Origin: Novipirellula herctigrandis
GTDB lineage: Bacteria > Planctomycetota > Planctomycetia > Pirellulales > Pirellulaceae
Reading direction: 5' to 3'
Length of the DNA stretch: 64,000 bases
Assembly (NCBI GenBank): GCA_007859835.1
Contig: SJPJ01000001.1
Coordinates: 5,624,283 to 5,688,282 of the forward strand
The notes under the pieces were generated by a model. The model was given only the letters and a program-made list of their open reading frames with translations. It ran no database searches and was not told the origin of the DNA. The position numbers and the translations under genes were made by a program. This document shows positions 56,156 to 64,000 of this stretch, one piece after another (position 1 is the first letter of the stretch; every line of letters starts with the position of its first letter).

Positions 56156-57292
56156 CTACGAAATGAGTGCTTTTCGATAGATCAACTTGATGTCATTGCC
56201 GATTTGCTGGCTACCAACCAAGCGTAGCTGCACAGCTTCCGCTAGCGTTTCAAACCCTTTTCCGCCGATCGGTCCAGGGGCGGTGCGACCGCCGAAAACC
56301 TTGGCACCAACGTAGATATGGTACTCGTCAATTTCGCCCGATTTGACGACACTGCCCATCAATTCGCCTCCGCCTTCAATCATCACGTTGGTCATTCCGA
56401 GCGAGCCAAGATGCTCGATCCCTTCGCTTGCGATCGACACCAAGTCGGATGATTTGCATCGATACACGTTTGCGCCGAGCCGTTGTAGTGGTGCCAAGCG
56501 TTCCGCGTTGATCGTCGATGAAACGATCAGCAATAGTGGACCTTGCTGAGCTGACTGCACAAGCTTCGACGAGGTGCTAGGCAAACGGGTCGAACAGAAC
56601 ACCACTCGCGTTGCTGTGCGTGGGCCCGTTGGTCGGGCTGTCAGCATTGGATCGTCCGCAATCACCGTTCCCATGCCAACTAAGATTGCATCGCAGCGGC
56701 CTCGGAGAAGATGAACATCGTGTCGTGAAGTCTCGTTGGTGATCCATTGGCTTTGACCAATCGAAGTTGCGATTCGTCCGTCGGCCGTCATGGCCCACTT
56801 TGCGATACACCAAGGCCGCCCGGTTTGAACTCGTTTTCGGTAGGCTGAATTCAGCTCCAGTGCTTCGTGTTGCATCACGCCAGTGGATGTTTCGATCCCT
56901 GCAGCGTTCAGCTCCACTAAGCCGCCACCGTCGACTTTGTCAAACGGGTCGGTCATTGCGATGACCACGCGGCGTACACCGGCTTTGATGAGTGCCTGGC
57001 TACATGGCGGTGTTTTGCCGAAATGGCAACAAGGTTCAAGTGTCACGTAGGCTGTTGCGCCGCGTGTCGTTTCGTTCGCTTCTTGGCACGCTTGCAACGC
57101 GTTTACTTCAGCGTGTGCTTCGCCAAACCGCTGGTGATACCCTTCACCGATGACCGTTCCGTCGCGAACGATCACACAACCCACCATCGGATTGGGTTCC
57201 ACTGAACCGAGTCCCTGTTCAGCCAATTGAAGTGCCCGTTTCATGAAGCGGGCGTCTTCGCATTCGTGTTTGATGGGTGTGGGTGAGTTCAT
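56156..57292 (-). CDS. ribD: Bifunctional riboflavin deaminase/reductase
   Basis: 378 residues. N-terminal cytidine-deaminase-like domain with zinc ligands His60 (HAEVNAL) and Cys88/Cys97 (PCCHFGKTPPC), then the dihydrofolate-reductase-like reductase domain (WAMTADGRIATSIGQSQWI, MIEGGGELMGS). Carries out two successive steps of riboflavin synthesis. ATG at 57292; the next upstream gene ends 30 bases before it on the same strand. Other rib genes are not adjacent. Confidence 0.93.
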   Translation of the reverse strand: MNSPTPIKHECEDARFMKRALQLAEQGLGSVEPNPMVGCVIVRDGTVIGEGYHQRFGEAHAEVNALQACQEANETTRGATAYVTLEPCCHFGKTPPCSQALIKAGVRRVVIAMTDPFDKVDGGGLVELNAAGIETSTGVMQHEALELNSAYRKRVQTGRPWCIAKWAMTADGRIATSIGQSQWITNETSRHDVHLLRGRCDAILVGMGTVIADDPMLTARPTGPRTATRVVFCSTRLPSTSSKLVQSAQQGPLLLIVSSTINAERLAPLQRLGANVYRCKSSDLVSIASEGIEHLGSLGMTNVMIEGGGELMGSVVKSGEIDEYHIYVGAKVFGGRTAPGPIGGKGFETLAEAVQLRLVGSQQIGNDIKLIYRKALIS

Positions 57293-57322
57293 GCGTTAGG
57301 TAATCGGTTCACCTGTGCTCTC

Positions 57323-59491
57323 TCAGTCCATTCCGGGGACCCACAATTTACTGCCTCCTGAGGAGGAAGTATCCGACGGTGCAGCGGTTGGGTTGTCAGG
57401 CGTCCAGAGTCCGCCTCCTGCCTCTGCTGCGGGTGGCACTGCTCCGCCACCGGCCGGGCCTGGGCCTGCTTGCCGTGGCGAACCATCGGGGCGAATCAAG
57501 CCGTAGGCCATCAACATTTGTTGAAGCTGTGCCATCACCTCGGGGTCGTTGCTGTATTTGGTGGTCAGTTCTGCGATCGCTTTCTGGAAACCTTCACCAT
57601 CGCCAGCCTGCAATCGCAGTCCAACTTCGCTTAGCAAAAGGCTTGCCGCAGGCAATTCGTTTGCGTTGGCGAATGCCTTCGCTTCATCGAGAGTTTCAAT
57701 TGCCACTTTGCTGCCTGGGGCGGCATTCACGAGCATTTGATAGGCCAGCATTTTGGCCATCTTCATTTCTTCGGGAAGGTCCGCTGCAATGATCCGTTTT
57801 GCAAATTGGCGTGTAGCCGGCGTCGCCGAAATTTGCTGTGCTCGTTGCAGCAAATACAAACACGAATCTTCGCTCAATTCACTCGCATCGATTCGGTTTA
57901 GGTCGGTGTTTGCGACCGTTTCGATTTCTTCGTTGGTGAGTTTGATCATTGGCAAAGGTTCAAGTTTGGCCAATGAGTAGACTTCGTTCATGATCGCCTC
58001 GCCCTTGGACAAGATCGCATCGTATTGCTCGACGACACGTACAACGACGGTCCGCTCAAGTAGTTTCGATGCGTCGTCGGCCGTGTCGAGTAGTGATGCG
58101 TCGCCGAGAATGCCGAGCTTCGTTGACACGATCGCTTTGGGCAGCCGCTGCTGTACCAACTCGTTCTGCATCGCTTCGGCTTCATCGGGTTTTGCCTTGA
58201 AACGAATCATAGCCACTTGTGGTTGCGTGGCTACCAGCAGTGGTAGCGGGCTTCCGGCTTCCTCTTTGATCTCGCTTGATTCACCAATCGCATTTCGCAG
58301 AAGAGTTTTTACTTGTTCGGCGTCAGAACCGCGGACATCGAGCACGTCGGCGCGTGCGGAGCGATCGGTTTGTTTTCCAAAGACGAGCACGATGCCAAGC
58401 GATTCGGGCACTTGGTCAATCGGGGGTAAGCCTTCGGCCGCATCAGGACAATCGCGATCGAGAATCTGGAATGCGCAACGTGGTGGTACGTCGTCCTCGG
58501 ATTCACGCATTTGCGCCAACATTTCGGCCGGCAACGAAACAAACCGGGAATCAGCTGTTATCGCGATTTCGACTTCGTCCGCATTCTCAATATCGAGGGT
58601 CATGCGACAGCTAGTGGTCGTCAACTCGGTGTCTTCGGGATTGACCAAGCAGGCCAAGGCGCGATATTCAACGCGACTTTCCATGTCGAGCGACTCGCAC
58701 GCGGAAAGACTCTTGCAGAAGCTGCTTTGTGCAGCGACATCGCCTCGCCAAATCGCACAGGTCAACAAGCCCGACAAGATCGCAGGCTCTTGAGCATAGG
58801 TGCGTCGCAGCGATTGAAACTTCGACTCGGCAAGCAGTACTTTGTTACTACGCAACAGCGTCGCCGCTTCGTCGTAACGTTCGCCCCATTCAGCGTCCTT
58901 CGGTCGGGCAATCGCTTTTGGAACCGACTTGATCAATTGGTTGAGCGTGCCTGATCCATTGAGTTCCCGAAGAAGTGACGCCGACATTTGGCTCCCTTCG
59001 TAACCGGTCGCCATCATCGACAAGCTGGCGTAAACGCGAGCGGTTAGGTAGGCCCCTTTTTGCGCCAAGTAGAACGCTACTGCGGAGGAAACATCGAGTA
59101 CGAATGAATCGACTTCGCGACCACTCTCGGTCAACGCTTCGAGCATCGAGTCGGTTGCCGCTTTCACATCGCCGCTGAATACTTCAGCAGCAGCTCGCTG
59201 GGTAAGTGCCAATGGATTGCTCGGTTGCAATCGAATGAACCGGTCTGCGTTTTCGGCCAAGGAGCTGTACTCACGAAGATCCAACAGCAGGCGACCACGA
59301 ATGGCCAATGCCCAAGCAGCATCAGGATGCTCCGTGAGGATCGTCGAGAGCCGATCGAGGGCTGGGACGACTTGGCCGCCGTCGACCATTTTTAGCACTC
59401 GATCGAGCTCGCTGACGGAGTCCTTACATTTGCAGAACTTGATTTTCTTTCCGCTGCCGCAGGGGCAGTTCGCATATTGGTCAACTGACAT
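57323..59491 (-). CDS. SEC-C zinc motif protein with helical repeats
   Basis: 722 residues. The N-terminus is a SEC-C zinc motif (CPCGSGKKIKFCKC, residues 9-22), as found at the C-terminus of SecA and in chaperone-like proteins. The rest is mainly TPR-like helical repeats (AWALAIRGRLLLDLREYSSL, NPLALTQRAAAEVFSGDVK), ending in a Gly/Pro/Ala-rich linker and a short tail, GSKLWVPGMD. No signal peptide. Function unknown; an adaptor role is inferred from the modules. Probably co-transcribed with ribD. Confidence 0.8.
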   Translation of the reverse strand: MSVDQYANCPCGSGKKIKFCKCKDSVSELDRVLKMVDGGQVVPALDRLSTILTEHPDAAWALAIRGRLLLDLREYSSLAENADRFIRLQPSNPLALTQRAAAEVFSGDVKAATDSMLEALTESGREVDSFVLDVSSAVAFYLAQKGAYLTARVYASLSMMATGYEGSQMSASLLRELNGSGTLNQLIKSVPKAIARPKDAEWGERYDEAATLLRSNKVLLAESKFQSLRRTYAQEPAILSGLLTCAIWRGDVAAQSSFCKSLSACESLDMESRVEYRALACLVNPEDTELTTTSCRMTLDIENADEVEIAITADSRFVSLPAEMLAQMRESEDDVPPRCAFQILDRDCPDAAEGLPPIDQVPESLGIVLVFGKQTDRSARADVLDVRGSDAEQVKTLLRNAIGESSEIKEEAGSPLPLLVATQPQVAMIRFKAKPDEAEAMQNELVQQRLPKAIVSTKLGILGDASLLDTADDASKLLERTVVVRVVEQYDAILSKGEAIMNEVYSLAKLEPLPMIKLTNEEIETVANTDLNRIDASELSEDSCLYLLQRAQQISATPATRQFAKRIIAADLPEEMKMAKMLAYQMLVNAAPGSKVAIETLDEAKAFANANELPAASLLLSEVGLRLQAGDGEGFQKAIAELTTKYSNDPEVMAQLQQMLMAYGLIRPDGSPRQAGPGPAGGGAVPPAAEAGGGLWTPDNPTAAPSDTSSSGGSKLWVPGMD

Positions 59492-59718
59492 CAGTGTTTA
59501 CAGCTTGGTCGGGGTAGACAAACGCATAGGTAGCCTCGCGACGCGGCGGGGCCTCTTGTGGGCATGACTTTACCATGTTTGCCTGCTAAACCTGAACCCC
59601 CGAACAACGGCTGGCCGCTTCTCGGCGGCGAATATTTCGCGAAATCATCTGTTTCTGGCGAGTTCCAATGGCTTCGTAAGATCGCCGATTGCAGCACCCT
59701 TGGTTATACTCCGCCCCT

Positions 59719-60408
59719 ATGAGCAGAAATGAATCGTCCAAACGCAAGCCGAGACAGGCAGCGAAACAATCGAAACCAAAATCGCGGGAAAAAGCGAAGC
59801 CGACGAAACTGCGCGTCATTGGCGGCGATATGCGAGGCCGGCCCATTGTCTATCACGGCGAAGAGTTCACCCGGCCGATGAAGGACAATATCCGCGAAAA
59901 CCTGTTCAACATCCTCGGTCGTGCCGTTCGCGGAGCAATCTGTTTTGACATGTTCGCTGGAACGGGAGCATTAGCGATCGAGTCGATTAGTCGCGGTGCA
60001 TCCAACGCGATTGCTATCGAACAATCCAATCGTGCAGCCCGGTATATCCGTCAAACTACCGAATCGCTCGACATCGAATCAAAAGTAAAAATACTGGTCG
60101 GAGACGCCTTTCGGTGGGCCGAAATTGTCTTGGCGCCACCAGAAGACCCAGATGATCCGATGATTGGAGTCCCTTGGATCGTTTATCTTTGTCCGCCCTA
60201 CATCCTTTGGGAGGAGGAACTCGACAAGCTAAACCAGATCATCGAACGTGTACTGCGTTTTGCCCCGCCCGGCAGTGTGCTGGTGGCGGAAGCAGAAAAG
60301 AAATTTGATATCGAGCAGTTGCCAAAAGGAAATTGGGACGTTCGCGTCTATGGGGGAACTCAGTTGGCGTTCATCGAACCAGCGATGACGTGTGGGCTTC
60401 GAGAATGA
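59719..60408 (+). CDS. rsmD: 16S rRNA (guanine-N2)-methyltransferase, RsmD family
   Basis: 229 residues. A Lys/Arg-rich start (about 1-30) precedes the RsmD core: RVIGGDMRGRPIVY, SAM-binding FDMFAGTGALAIESISRG and the catalytic segment LCPPYILW. RsmD usually has N/DPPY; here Cys precedes PPY, a deviation at the residue that contacts the target amine. ATG 59719; an upstream start at 59689 is rejected. Convergent with the small secreted-protein gene, 27 bases apart. Confidence 0.86.
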   Translation: MSRNESSKRKPRQAAKQSKPKSREKAKPTKLRVIGGDMRGRPIVYHGEEFTRPMKDNIRENLFNILGRAVRGAICFDMFAGTGALAIESISRGASNAIAIEQSNRAARYIRQTTESLDIESKVKILVGDAFRWAEIVLAPPEDPDDPMIGVPWIVYLCPPYILWEEELDKLNQIIERVLRFAPPGSVLVAEAEKKFDIEQLPKGNWDVRVYGGTQLAFIEPAMTCGLRE

Positions 60409-60435
60409 CGGCTGCGGCGATGATTACGCGAATGA

Positions 60436-61011
60436 TTATTGCCGAGTCCACTGAGTGTAGTTGTCGCGATATCCATGGTGTTTTGACCAAGTCGGTTGAG
60501 TTTTTACACCGAAATATCCGTACGAATAGGGTGCCTTCCATGTCGGCTTCTCTTTCGCTTGGGGAATCATTGTCGGGCTGTGGGTCATTCTTTGGCGATG
60601 GGATGTGTGGGGCGGGTGATCCTGGGCATACCGAGACCCCATGTTCTTCTTGATCACTCTCGACTCGGGAGATCGAATCACACGGTGACTCGGGGCCGGA
60701 TCGCCAGTTGGTGCGAGTGGTGGGAAGAGGTTCGAGAAAAGTCCGACCTCTTGACCGTGATTGCCAGTCGCCACGTTCGCGTTTTGCGGACCCTCTCTCG
60801 GAATGGGATCGGAAAGCGGTGGTGGTTCCCAAGCGGGGGTTGAATGAGGAAACGCCGATGCGGACGGTGAAGCCTCGAACTGTACCGGTCGTGGCCATTG
60901 CGAGCCATCGCGATTGGGGTGCCATGGCGTGGGCGACTGGGCGGCAGCTTGAGCTATCAAAGTCGCTGACAGAATGGTCGGTAGTAAAATCATTCGAACA
61001 TTATCAAGCAT
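60436..61011 (-). CDS. Small Pro-rich exported protein
   Basis: 191 residues from ATG 61011, with GGAG seven bases upstream. Signal peptide (MILLPTILSATLIAQAAA), a long Pro/Ser/His-rich region of low complexity, and a distinct C-terminus rich in Tyr and Trp (APYSYGYFGVKTQPTW, then YRDNYTQWTRQ). No enzyme motif. The compact aromatic end looks conserved rather than random, which is why this frame is preferred over the overlapping one at 60371-60925. Function unknown. Confidence 0.6.
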   Translation of the reverse strand: MLDNVRMILLPTILSATLIAQAAAQSPTPWHPNRDGSQWPRPVQFEASPSASAFPHSTPAWEPPPLSDPIPREGPQNANVATGNHGQEVGLFSNLFPPLAPTGDPAPSHRVIRSPESRVIKKNMGSRYAQDHPPHTSHRQRMTHSPTMIPQAKEKPTWKAPYSYGYFGVKTQPTWSKHHGYRDNYTQWTRQ

Positions 61012-61616
61012 CTGCAAACTCCGACTTGCTTCACTCTGGCGAACTTGGGTTGACATTGCGGGTTGGTCTTGTCTTAAGGATCGGTTGCCAAGCGTCTTGA
61101 ACTTTAGCTTCCTGGTCAGATCCCGGTGTGAAAGCGAGTGATTTGGTGCGGCAAACTTGGAGGTTATCCGCGTACAAACTTGGAAAATTGCTCTGGTAAA
61201 GTGAGAGAAAAAAACTGTATTGTGACTTAGCGGTGATGCGGGCGAGCCCGATTGTCCCAGTCATTCAGGTAGGAGCGGTTAGGTCATCGCGTCTACTCTC
61301 ATCGAAATGCAGTCATGCGGGGTGGGGGCAACCGGCGATGAGTAGCCACAAGGCGCAAACGCGTATGCCACCGGTCAAAGGCCGGGCGAATACACTGCCA
61401 TTGGGCGAATACACTGCCATCGGGCAAAAATACACTGCCATCGGGCAAAAATACACTGCCATCGGGCAAATTCGGAGTGCTCAAACGGGTGTTAATCATC
61501 CACATCCATTTTTGGGTGCACTGATTCGTCGGAAATTAGATCAACCCAAAATCCCCGTCGTGAGCCATCTTTGCGACAGCGACATGGGCCGTACCGAACA
61601 AATTTGGAAGCTGTTT
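61012..61616. other. Intergenic region with tandem repeat before the DUF1571 gene
   Basis: 605 bases between divergent genes. Holds the 19/21-bp repeat at 61384-61463 and presumably the promoters of both neighbours. A frame open from 61233 runs through the repeat into the DUF1571 gene but has no domain before the Tat signal. Confidence 0.5.
61384..61463. repeat. 19/21-bp tandem repeat, four units
   Basis: Units at 61384-61402 and 61403-61421 (19 bases, GGGCGAATACACTGCCAT plus T or C), then 61422-61442 and 61443-61463 (21 bases, starting GGGCAAAAATACACTGCCAT), followed by a broken GGGCAAATTC. The core TACACTGCCAT is constant. About 150 bases before the DUF1571 start. Confidence 0.9.
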
Positions 61617-62498
61617 ATGACTATCCCACGTCGACAATTCTGTGCTCTTCTCGGATCAATTGCTGCAACAGGTAGCTCGATCCCTTTGTTTGCCGAAGAC
61701 CGCGAATTTGCCGAACCGGTGCATCGTGTTGCAAACGCCACTAGCGTCACGCCGAAGCAAATGACTCATCCGCTCGACCGTGCCCTCGAAATGGCTCGTG
61801 ACGGACTCGAAAGTTGTCGCAAGCAAATCGACGACTACACCGCGATTTTGGTTAAACGCGAACGAGTCGGCAGTTCACTAGGCGGCCACGAATTCATGTT
61901 CGCGAAAGTCAGGAACCGGAAAGTCCACAATGGGCAAATTGTTCAACCACTGAGCGTGTATTTGAATTTCTTAAAACCGTCGAGCGTCAAAGGACGCGAA
62001 GTCATCTTTGTCGAAAACCAAAATGACGGAAACATCATCGCACACGAAGGGGGCTTTAAAGGAAAGTTCCTGCCTACCGTGTCGATTCCGCCTGATGGGA
62101 TGCTAGCAATGCGAGGGCAACGCTACCCCATGACCGAAATCGGCGTTGAAAACTTGATCGTCAAATTGATCGAACGTGGCGAACAAGCCAAACATACTCC
62201 GGGTGTGAAGTGCGAGTTTCGCAAAAACGCGAAAATCAAAGGTCGTACCTGCACCGTACTGCACGTCACTCAGCCAATCAAAACGCCGCAAGGTGCCGAG
62301 TTCCATCAAGCGGAAGTTTTCATGGACGATGTCGTCAATGTTCCCATTCGATACGTCGCCTACGATTGGCCGCAGAAACCCGGTGGGCCGTTGAACGTGC
62401 TCGAAGAGTACACCTATTTGGACATAAAAGTGAACGTCGGATTGACCGATGCTGACTTCAATCCGCATAACGACGAATATAATTTCTACTCCAAGTAG
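61617..62498 (+). CDS. Tat-exported DUF1571 protein
   Basis: 293 residues from ATG 61617 (GGAAG eight bases upstream). Tat signal (MTIPRRQFCALLGSIAATG), then DUF1571: ALEMARDGLESCRKQIDDYT, LVKRERVGSSLGGHEF, RYVAYDWPQKPGGP and EEYTYLDIKVN. The family is an exported, lipoprotein-carrier-like (LolA/outer-membrane lipoprotein sorting) fold found mainly in planctomycetes; ligand unknown. Ends in a 13-base convergent overlap with the degenerate-receiver gene. Confidence 0.85.
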   Translation: MTIPRRQFCALLGSIAATGSSIPLFAEDREFAEPVHRVANATSVTPKQMTHPLDRALEMARDGLESCRKQIDDYTAILVKRERVGSSLGGHEFMFAKVRNRKVHNGQIVQPLSVYLNFLKPSSVKGREVIFVENQNDGNIIAHEGGFKGKFLPTVSIPPDGMLAMRGQRYPMTEIGVENLIVKLIERGEQAKHTPGVKCEFRKNAKIKGRTCTVLHVTQPIKTPQGAEFHQAEVFMDDVVNVPIRYVAYDWPQKPGGPLNVLEEYTYLDIKVNVGLTDADFNPHNDEYNFYSK

Positions 62499-62854
62499 AA
62501 CATCGATCCTAAGCCGGAGTCAAATTGGCCTCGTGTCAAGACGGTGGGAACACCTGCGGCGCGAGCCTTCTTCAATCGTTCAACTTGCACATGCGGTCCA
62601 TAAGCAATTAGTTTTGCATCAGGACATCGTTCAGCGACTTGCGAGACGATTTCCGGGATCAGCCCGCTGCGTGTGGACAAGTCGACGATCACATATCGGA
62701 CCGTTGACAAATCCTCTCTGGGTAACGAGCCACCGAATAGGAACTGCCATCCCGCGTTCTCTGCCGCACCGCGTACTCGCGATGCAAACATCAGATCGCC
62801 CGATAGGAACGCAACGCTGTTTGGGATTGCATCATTGGCCATTTCGTCACTCAC
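62486..62854 (-). CDS. Degenerate receiver-like protein
   Basis: 122 residues with the alternating pattern of a receiver domain (SVAFLSGDLMFASRV, YVIVDLST, AGVPTVLTRGQF). The acceptor-type Asp in VIVDLST is present, but the acidic pair is reduced to one Asp and the conserved Lys is absent, so phosphorylation is doubtful. Start overlaps the sugar-isomerase stop by ATGA, so it is translated with that gene. Function unknown. Confidence 0.68.
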   Translation of the reverse strand: MSDEMANDAIPNSVAFLSGDLMFASRVRGAAENAGWQFLFGGSLPREDLSTVRYVIVDLSTRSGLIPEIVSQVAERCPDAKLIAYGPHVQVERLKKARAAGVPTVLTRGQFDSGLGSMFYLE

Positions 62855-63705
62855 GCGATTCCCTTGCGTTTATCCACTTCTGTTTTCATGAACTTCAATC
62901 CGTTAGTCGCCAACGTGATTTCGTCCTTGAACATCCGACGCCAAATCTTCGTCGCCGCCGCCACTTCTGGAAGTGCGAGCCCAAACGCTTCGATCACCAT
63001 CCAGCCGTCGTAGCCGAGTGCGGCAATCGCGTCAAAGGTTTCGTCCCAATGGACGTGTCCTTCGCCCGGAGTACCACGGTCGTTCTCACTGATGTGGACG
63101 TGAACGAGTTTGTCACCGCAAACCTCCACCGCGGGCGAGATTTTCTTTTCTTCGATGTTGCTATGGAACGTGTCGTACATCATACCGCACGCGGGGTGAT
63201 CAACCTCGGCAACAAAGCGTCGAGTGTCGGCGTGGGTGTTCAGTAGATAACATTCAAAACGATTCAGTGTTTCAACGGCCAACTGCACACCGACTTTTGC
63301 GGCATGTTCGGCGACTTCTCGCATGCTCTGAACGCCCCATTTCCATTCGTCTGCGGTGGGGCCTTTGCCGCTGAAAACACCAAGTGCGGAATGGTATGGA
63401 CCGGCTAATGTCTCGACGCCCGCTGCGGCGCAACAGTCGAGTGTCCGTTTGGTGAGCTCGATTCCCTTCGCCCGAGTCGCGGGATCGGGCGAAATGGGGT
63501 TATCCTCTTCGATCCGAATGGTGGTCGACGTTCGCCTAAGCCCAATGTCATCAAGTTGCTTACCAAGTTGGGCATACGGAAGATCGAGATTGTGGATAGG
63601 AAGTTCAACGCCATCGTATCCAATCGCTTTAAGCTGTTCACAAATGGGCATCAAAGCATCCGTGACTTCGCCGCTCCAAAGTAGAAGATTCATGCCGTAC
63701 TTCAT
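62851..63705 (-). CDS. Sugar phosphate isomerase/epimerase-like TIM barrel
   Basis: 284 residues of the xylose-isomerase-like AP-endonuclease-2 superfamily: YGMNLLLWSGEV at the start, metal-ligand strands VQLAVETLNRFE, HPACGMMYDTFHSN, LVHVHISENDRGTPG and GWMVIEAF. The order of Glu, Asp/His and Glu ligands fits D-psicose/tagatose 3-epimerase-type enzymes; exact sugar unknown. Followed by the degenerate receiver with ATGA overlap. Confidence 0.88.
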   Translation of the reverse strand: MKYGMNLLLWSGEVTDALMPICEQLKAIGYDGVELPIHNLDLPYAQLGKQLDDIGLRRTSTTIRIEEDNPISPDPATRAKGIELTKRTLDCCAAAGVETLAGPYHSALGVFSGKGPTADEWKWGVQSMREVAEHAAKVGVQLAVETLNRFECYLLNTHADTRRFVAEVDHPACGMMYDTFHSNIEEKKISPAVEVCGDKLVHVHISENDRGTPGEGHVHWDETFDAIAALGYDGWMVIEAFGLALPEVAAATKIWRRMFKDEITLATNGLKFMKTEVDKRKGIA

Positions 63706-63720
63706 TGTTTGCCTGCTGTG

Positions 63721-64000
63721 CTAAGGTTGTTTGAAAGTGGGGAAGGGGGAATCGCCATCGGGCGGAGTCATCAACTCGCTGCGACGAGATTCCACAAGGT
63801 CGCGGGCTTCGTCAAACCAATCGAGCAACGAATCGGGAAGCGGCGCTAGTCGCACTCGGCTCATTACTTGGTTCAACCGAAACAACAGTTTCTCATTGTC
63901 GACGTAGTCATACAAGAACTGAACCTGAACAAAACGGTCGATCACCGGTGCCAATTTTTCGGTCGGCTTCCCTGTGATCACGTTTACTGCTGATTGCACG
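63721..64000 (-). CDS. Partial gene of unknown function at the right edge
   Basis: C-terminal 92 residues of a minus-strand gene open at the window edge; the true start lies outside. Helical (FVQVQFLYDYVDNEKLLFRL), ending in a Pro-rich tail (LMTPPDGDSPFPTFKQP). No family recognised. It ends 15 bases before the sugar-isomerase gene, so co-transcription is likely. Confidence 0.6.
   Translation of the reverse strand, partial: VQSAVNVITGKPTEKLAPVIDRFVQVQFLYDYVDNEKLLFRLNQVMSRVRLAPLPDSLLDWFDEARDLVESRRSELMTPPDGDSPFPTFKQP

Noticed and set aside
57990-58793. 267-codon plus-strand frame opposite the SEC-C/TPR gene
   Set aside because: Ser/Arg-rich low-complexity translation typical of an antisense frame; the minus-strand gene has clear motifs.
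60371-60925. 184-codon minus-strand frame overlapping the small Pro-rich gene
   Set aside because: No signal peptide or start site, and it runs into rsmD; the frame ending at 60436 has a signal peptide and Shine-Dalgarno.
62449-63246. 265-codon plus-strand frame opposite the sugar-isomerase gene
   Set aside because: His/Arg-rich, no domain, overlaps a recognisable TIM-barrel gene.

Overview
The window reads as chromosomal DNA of a planctomycete, close in style to Rhodopirellula or Blastopirellula. The support is the set of family hallmarks. These are a DUF1587/1592/1588/1585 cytochrome-type protein paired with a Tat-exported DUF1552 protein, two PEP-CTERM proteins, and a 1592-residue surface protein carrying the planctomycete LESRRML N-terminal motif with dockerin-like and GEVED-like modules. 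There are also tandem Gfo/Idh/MocA oxidoreductases, one of them Tat-exported, DUF1570 and DUF1571 proteins, XylR-type AraC regulators, and the tetrahydromethanopterin gene mptG beside DUF447. No species is claimed. I saw no tRNA, rRNA, CRISPR array, insertion sequence or prophage.

Layout. 1-5.3 kb: a hybrid sensor kinase (cut by the left edge) diverges from a three-gene partner-switch operon (STAS, receiver-HATPase fusion, receiver-PP2C), followed by rpiB in convergent orientation. 5.3-9.6 kb: rpsA with an intrinsic terminator, then an isolated flgK. 9.6-12.3 kb: a DUF1570 metallopeptidase-like protein and an orphan two-domain ABC permease. 12.3-21 kb: a UbiB-type kinase, two Gfo/Idh/MocA oxidoreductases, the DUF1592/DUF1552 pair and a small M50-like membrane protein. 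21-27.6 kb (minus strand): two PEP-CTERM proteins flanking the giant secreted GH13 amylase. 28.6-37.5 kb: a tight alpha-glucan operon of malQ, pullulanase, secreted alpha-amylase, MFS sugar transporter and XylR-like regulator. 37.6-40.2 kb (minus): a CheY-like receiver, a hydrolase-fold protein lacking its nucleophile, and malate dehydrogenase. 40.5-43.1 kb (minus): two unknown membrane-anchored proteins with related C-terminal domains. 43.2-49.2 kb: two TPR-type secreted proteins with ExbB and two ExbD proteins. 49.3-53 kb: a pabA/trpG-DUF447-mptG operon converging on trpE. 53.2-54.8 kb: mcsA-mcsB. 55-64 kb: an unknown secreted protein, ribD, a SEC-C/TPR protein, rsmD, a Pro-rich secreted protein, a DUF1571 protein, a degenerate receiver, a sugar isomerase-like protein and a partial gene.

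How they work together. The clearest system is the glucan locus. Pullulanase and amylase (both with signal peptides) would cut alpha-glucan outside the cytoplasm, the MFS protein would import maltodextrin, and MalQ would rearrange it inside. The regulator closes the operon, and two exact 21-bp direct repeats plus an inverted relative lie just upstream of malQ as a plausible operator. The second is a C1-cofactor set: a glutamine amidotransferase that can support p-aminobenzoate synthesis next to MptG, which uses p-aminobenzoate to start tetrahydromethanopterin synthesis. The third is the phospho-input partner-switch operon. Five intergenic regions also hold short tandem repeats of 15-21 bp.
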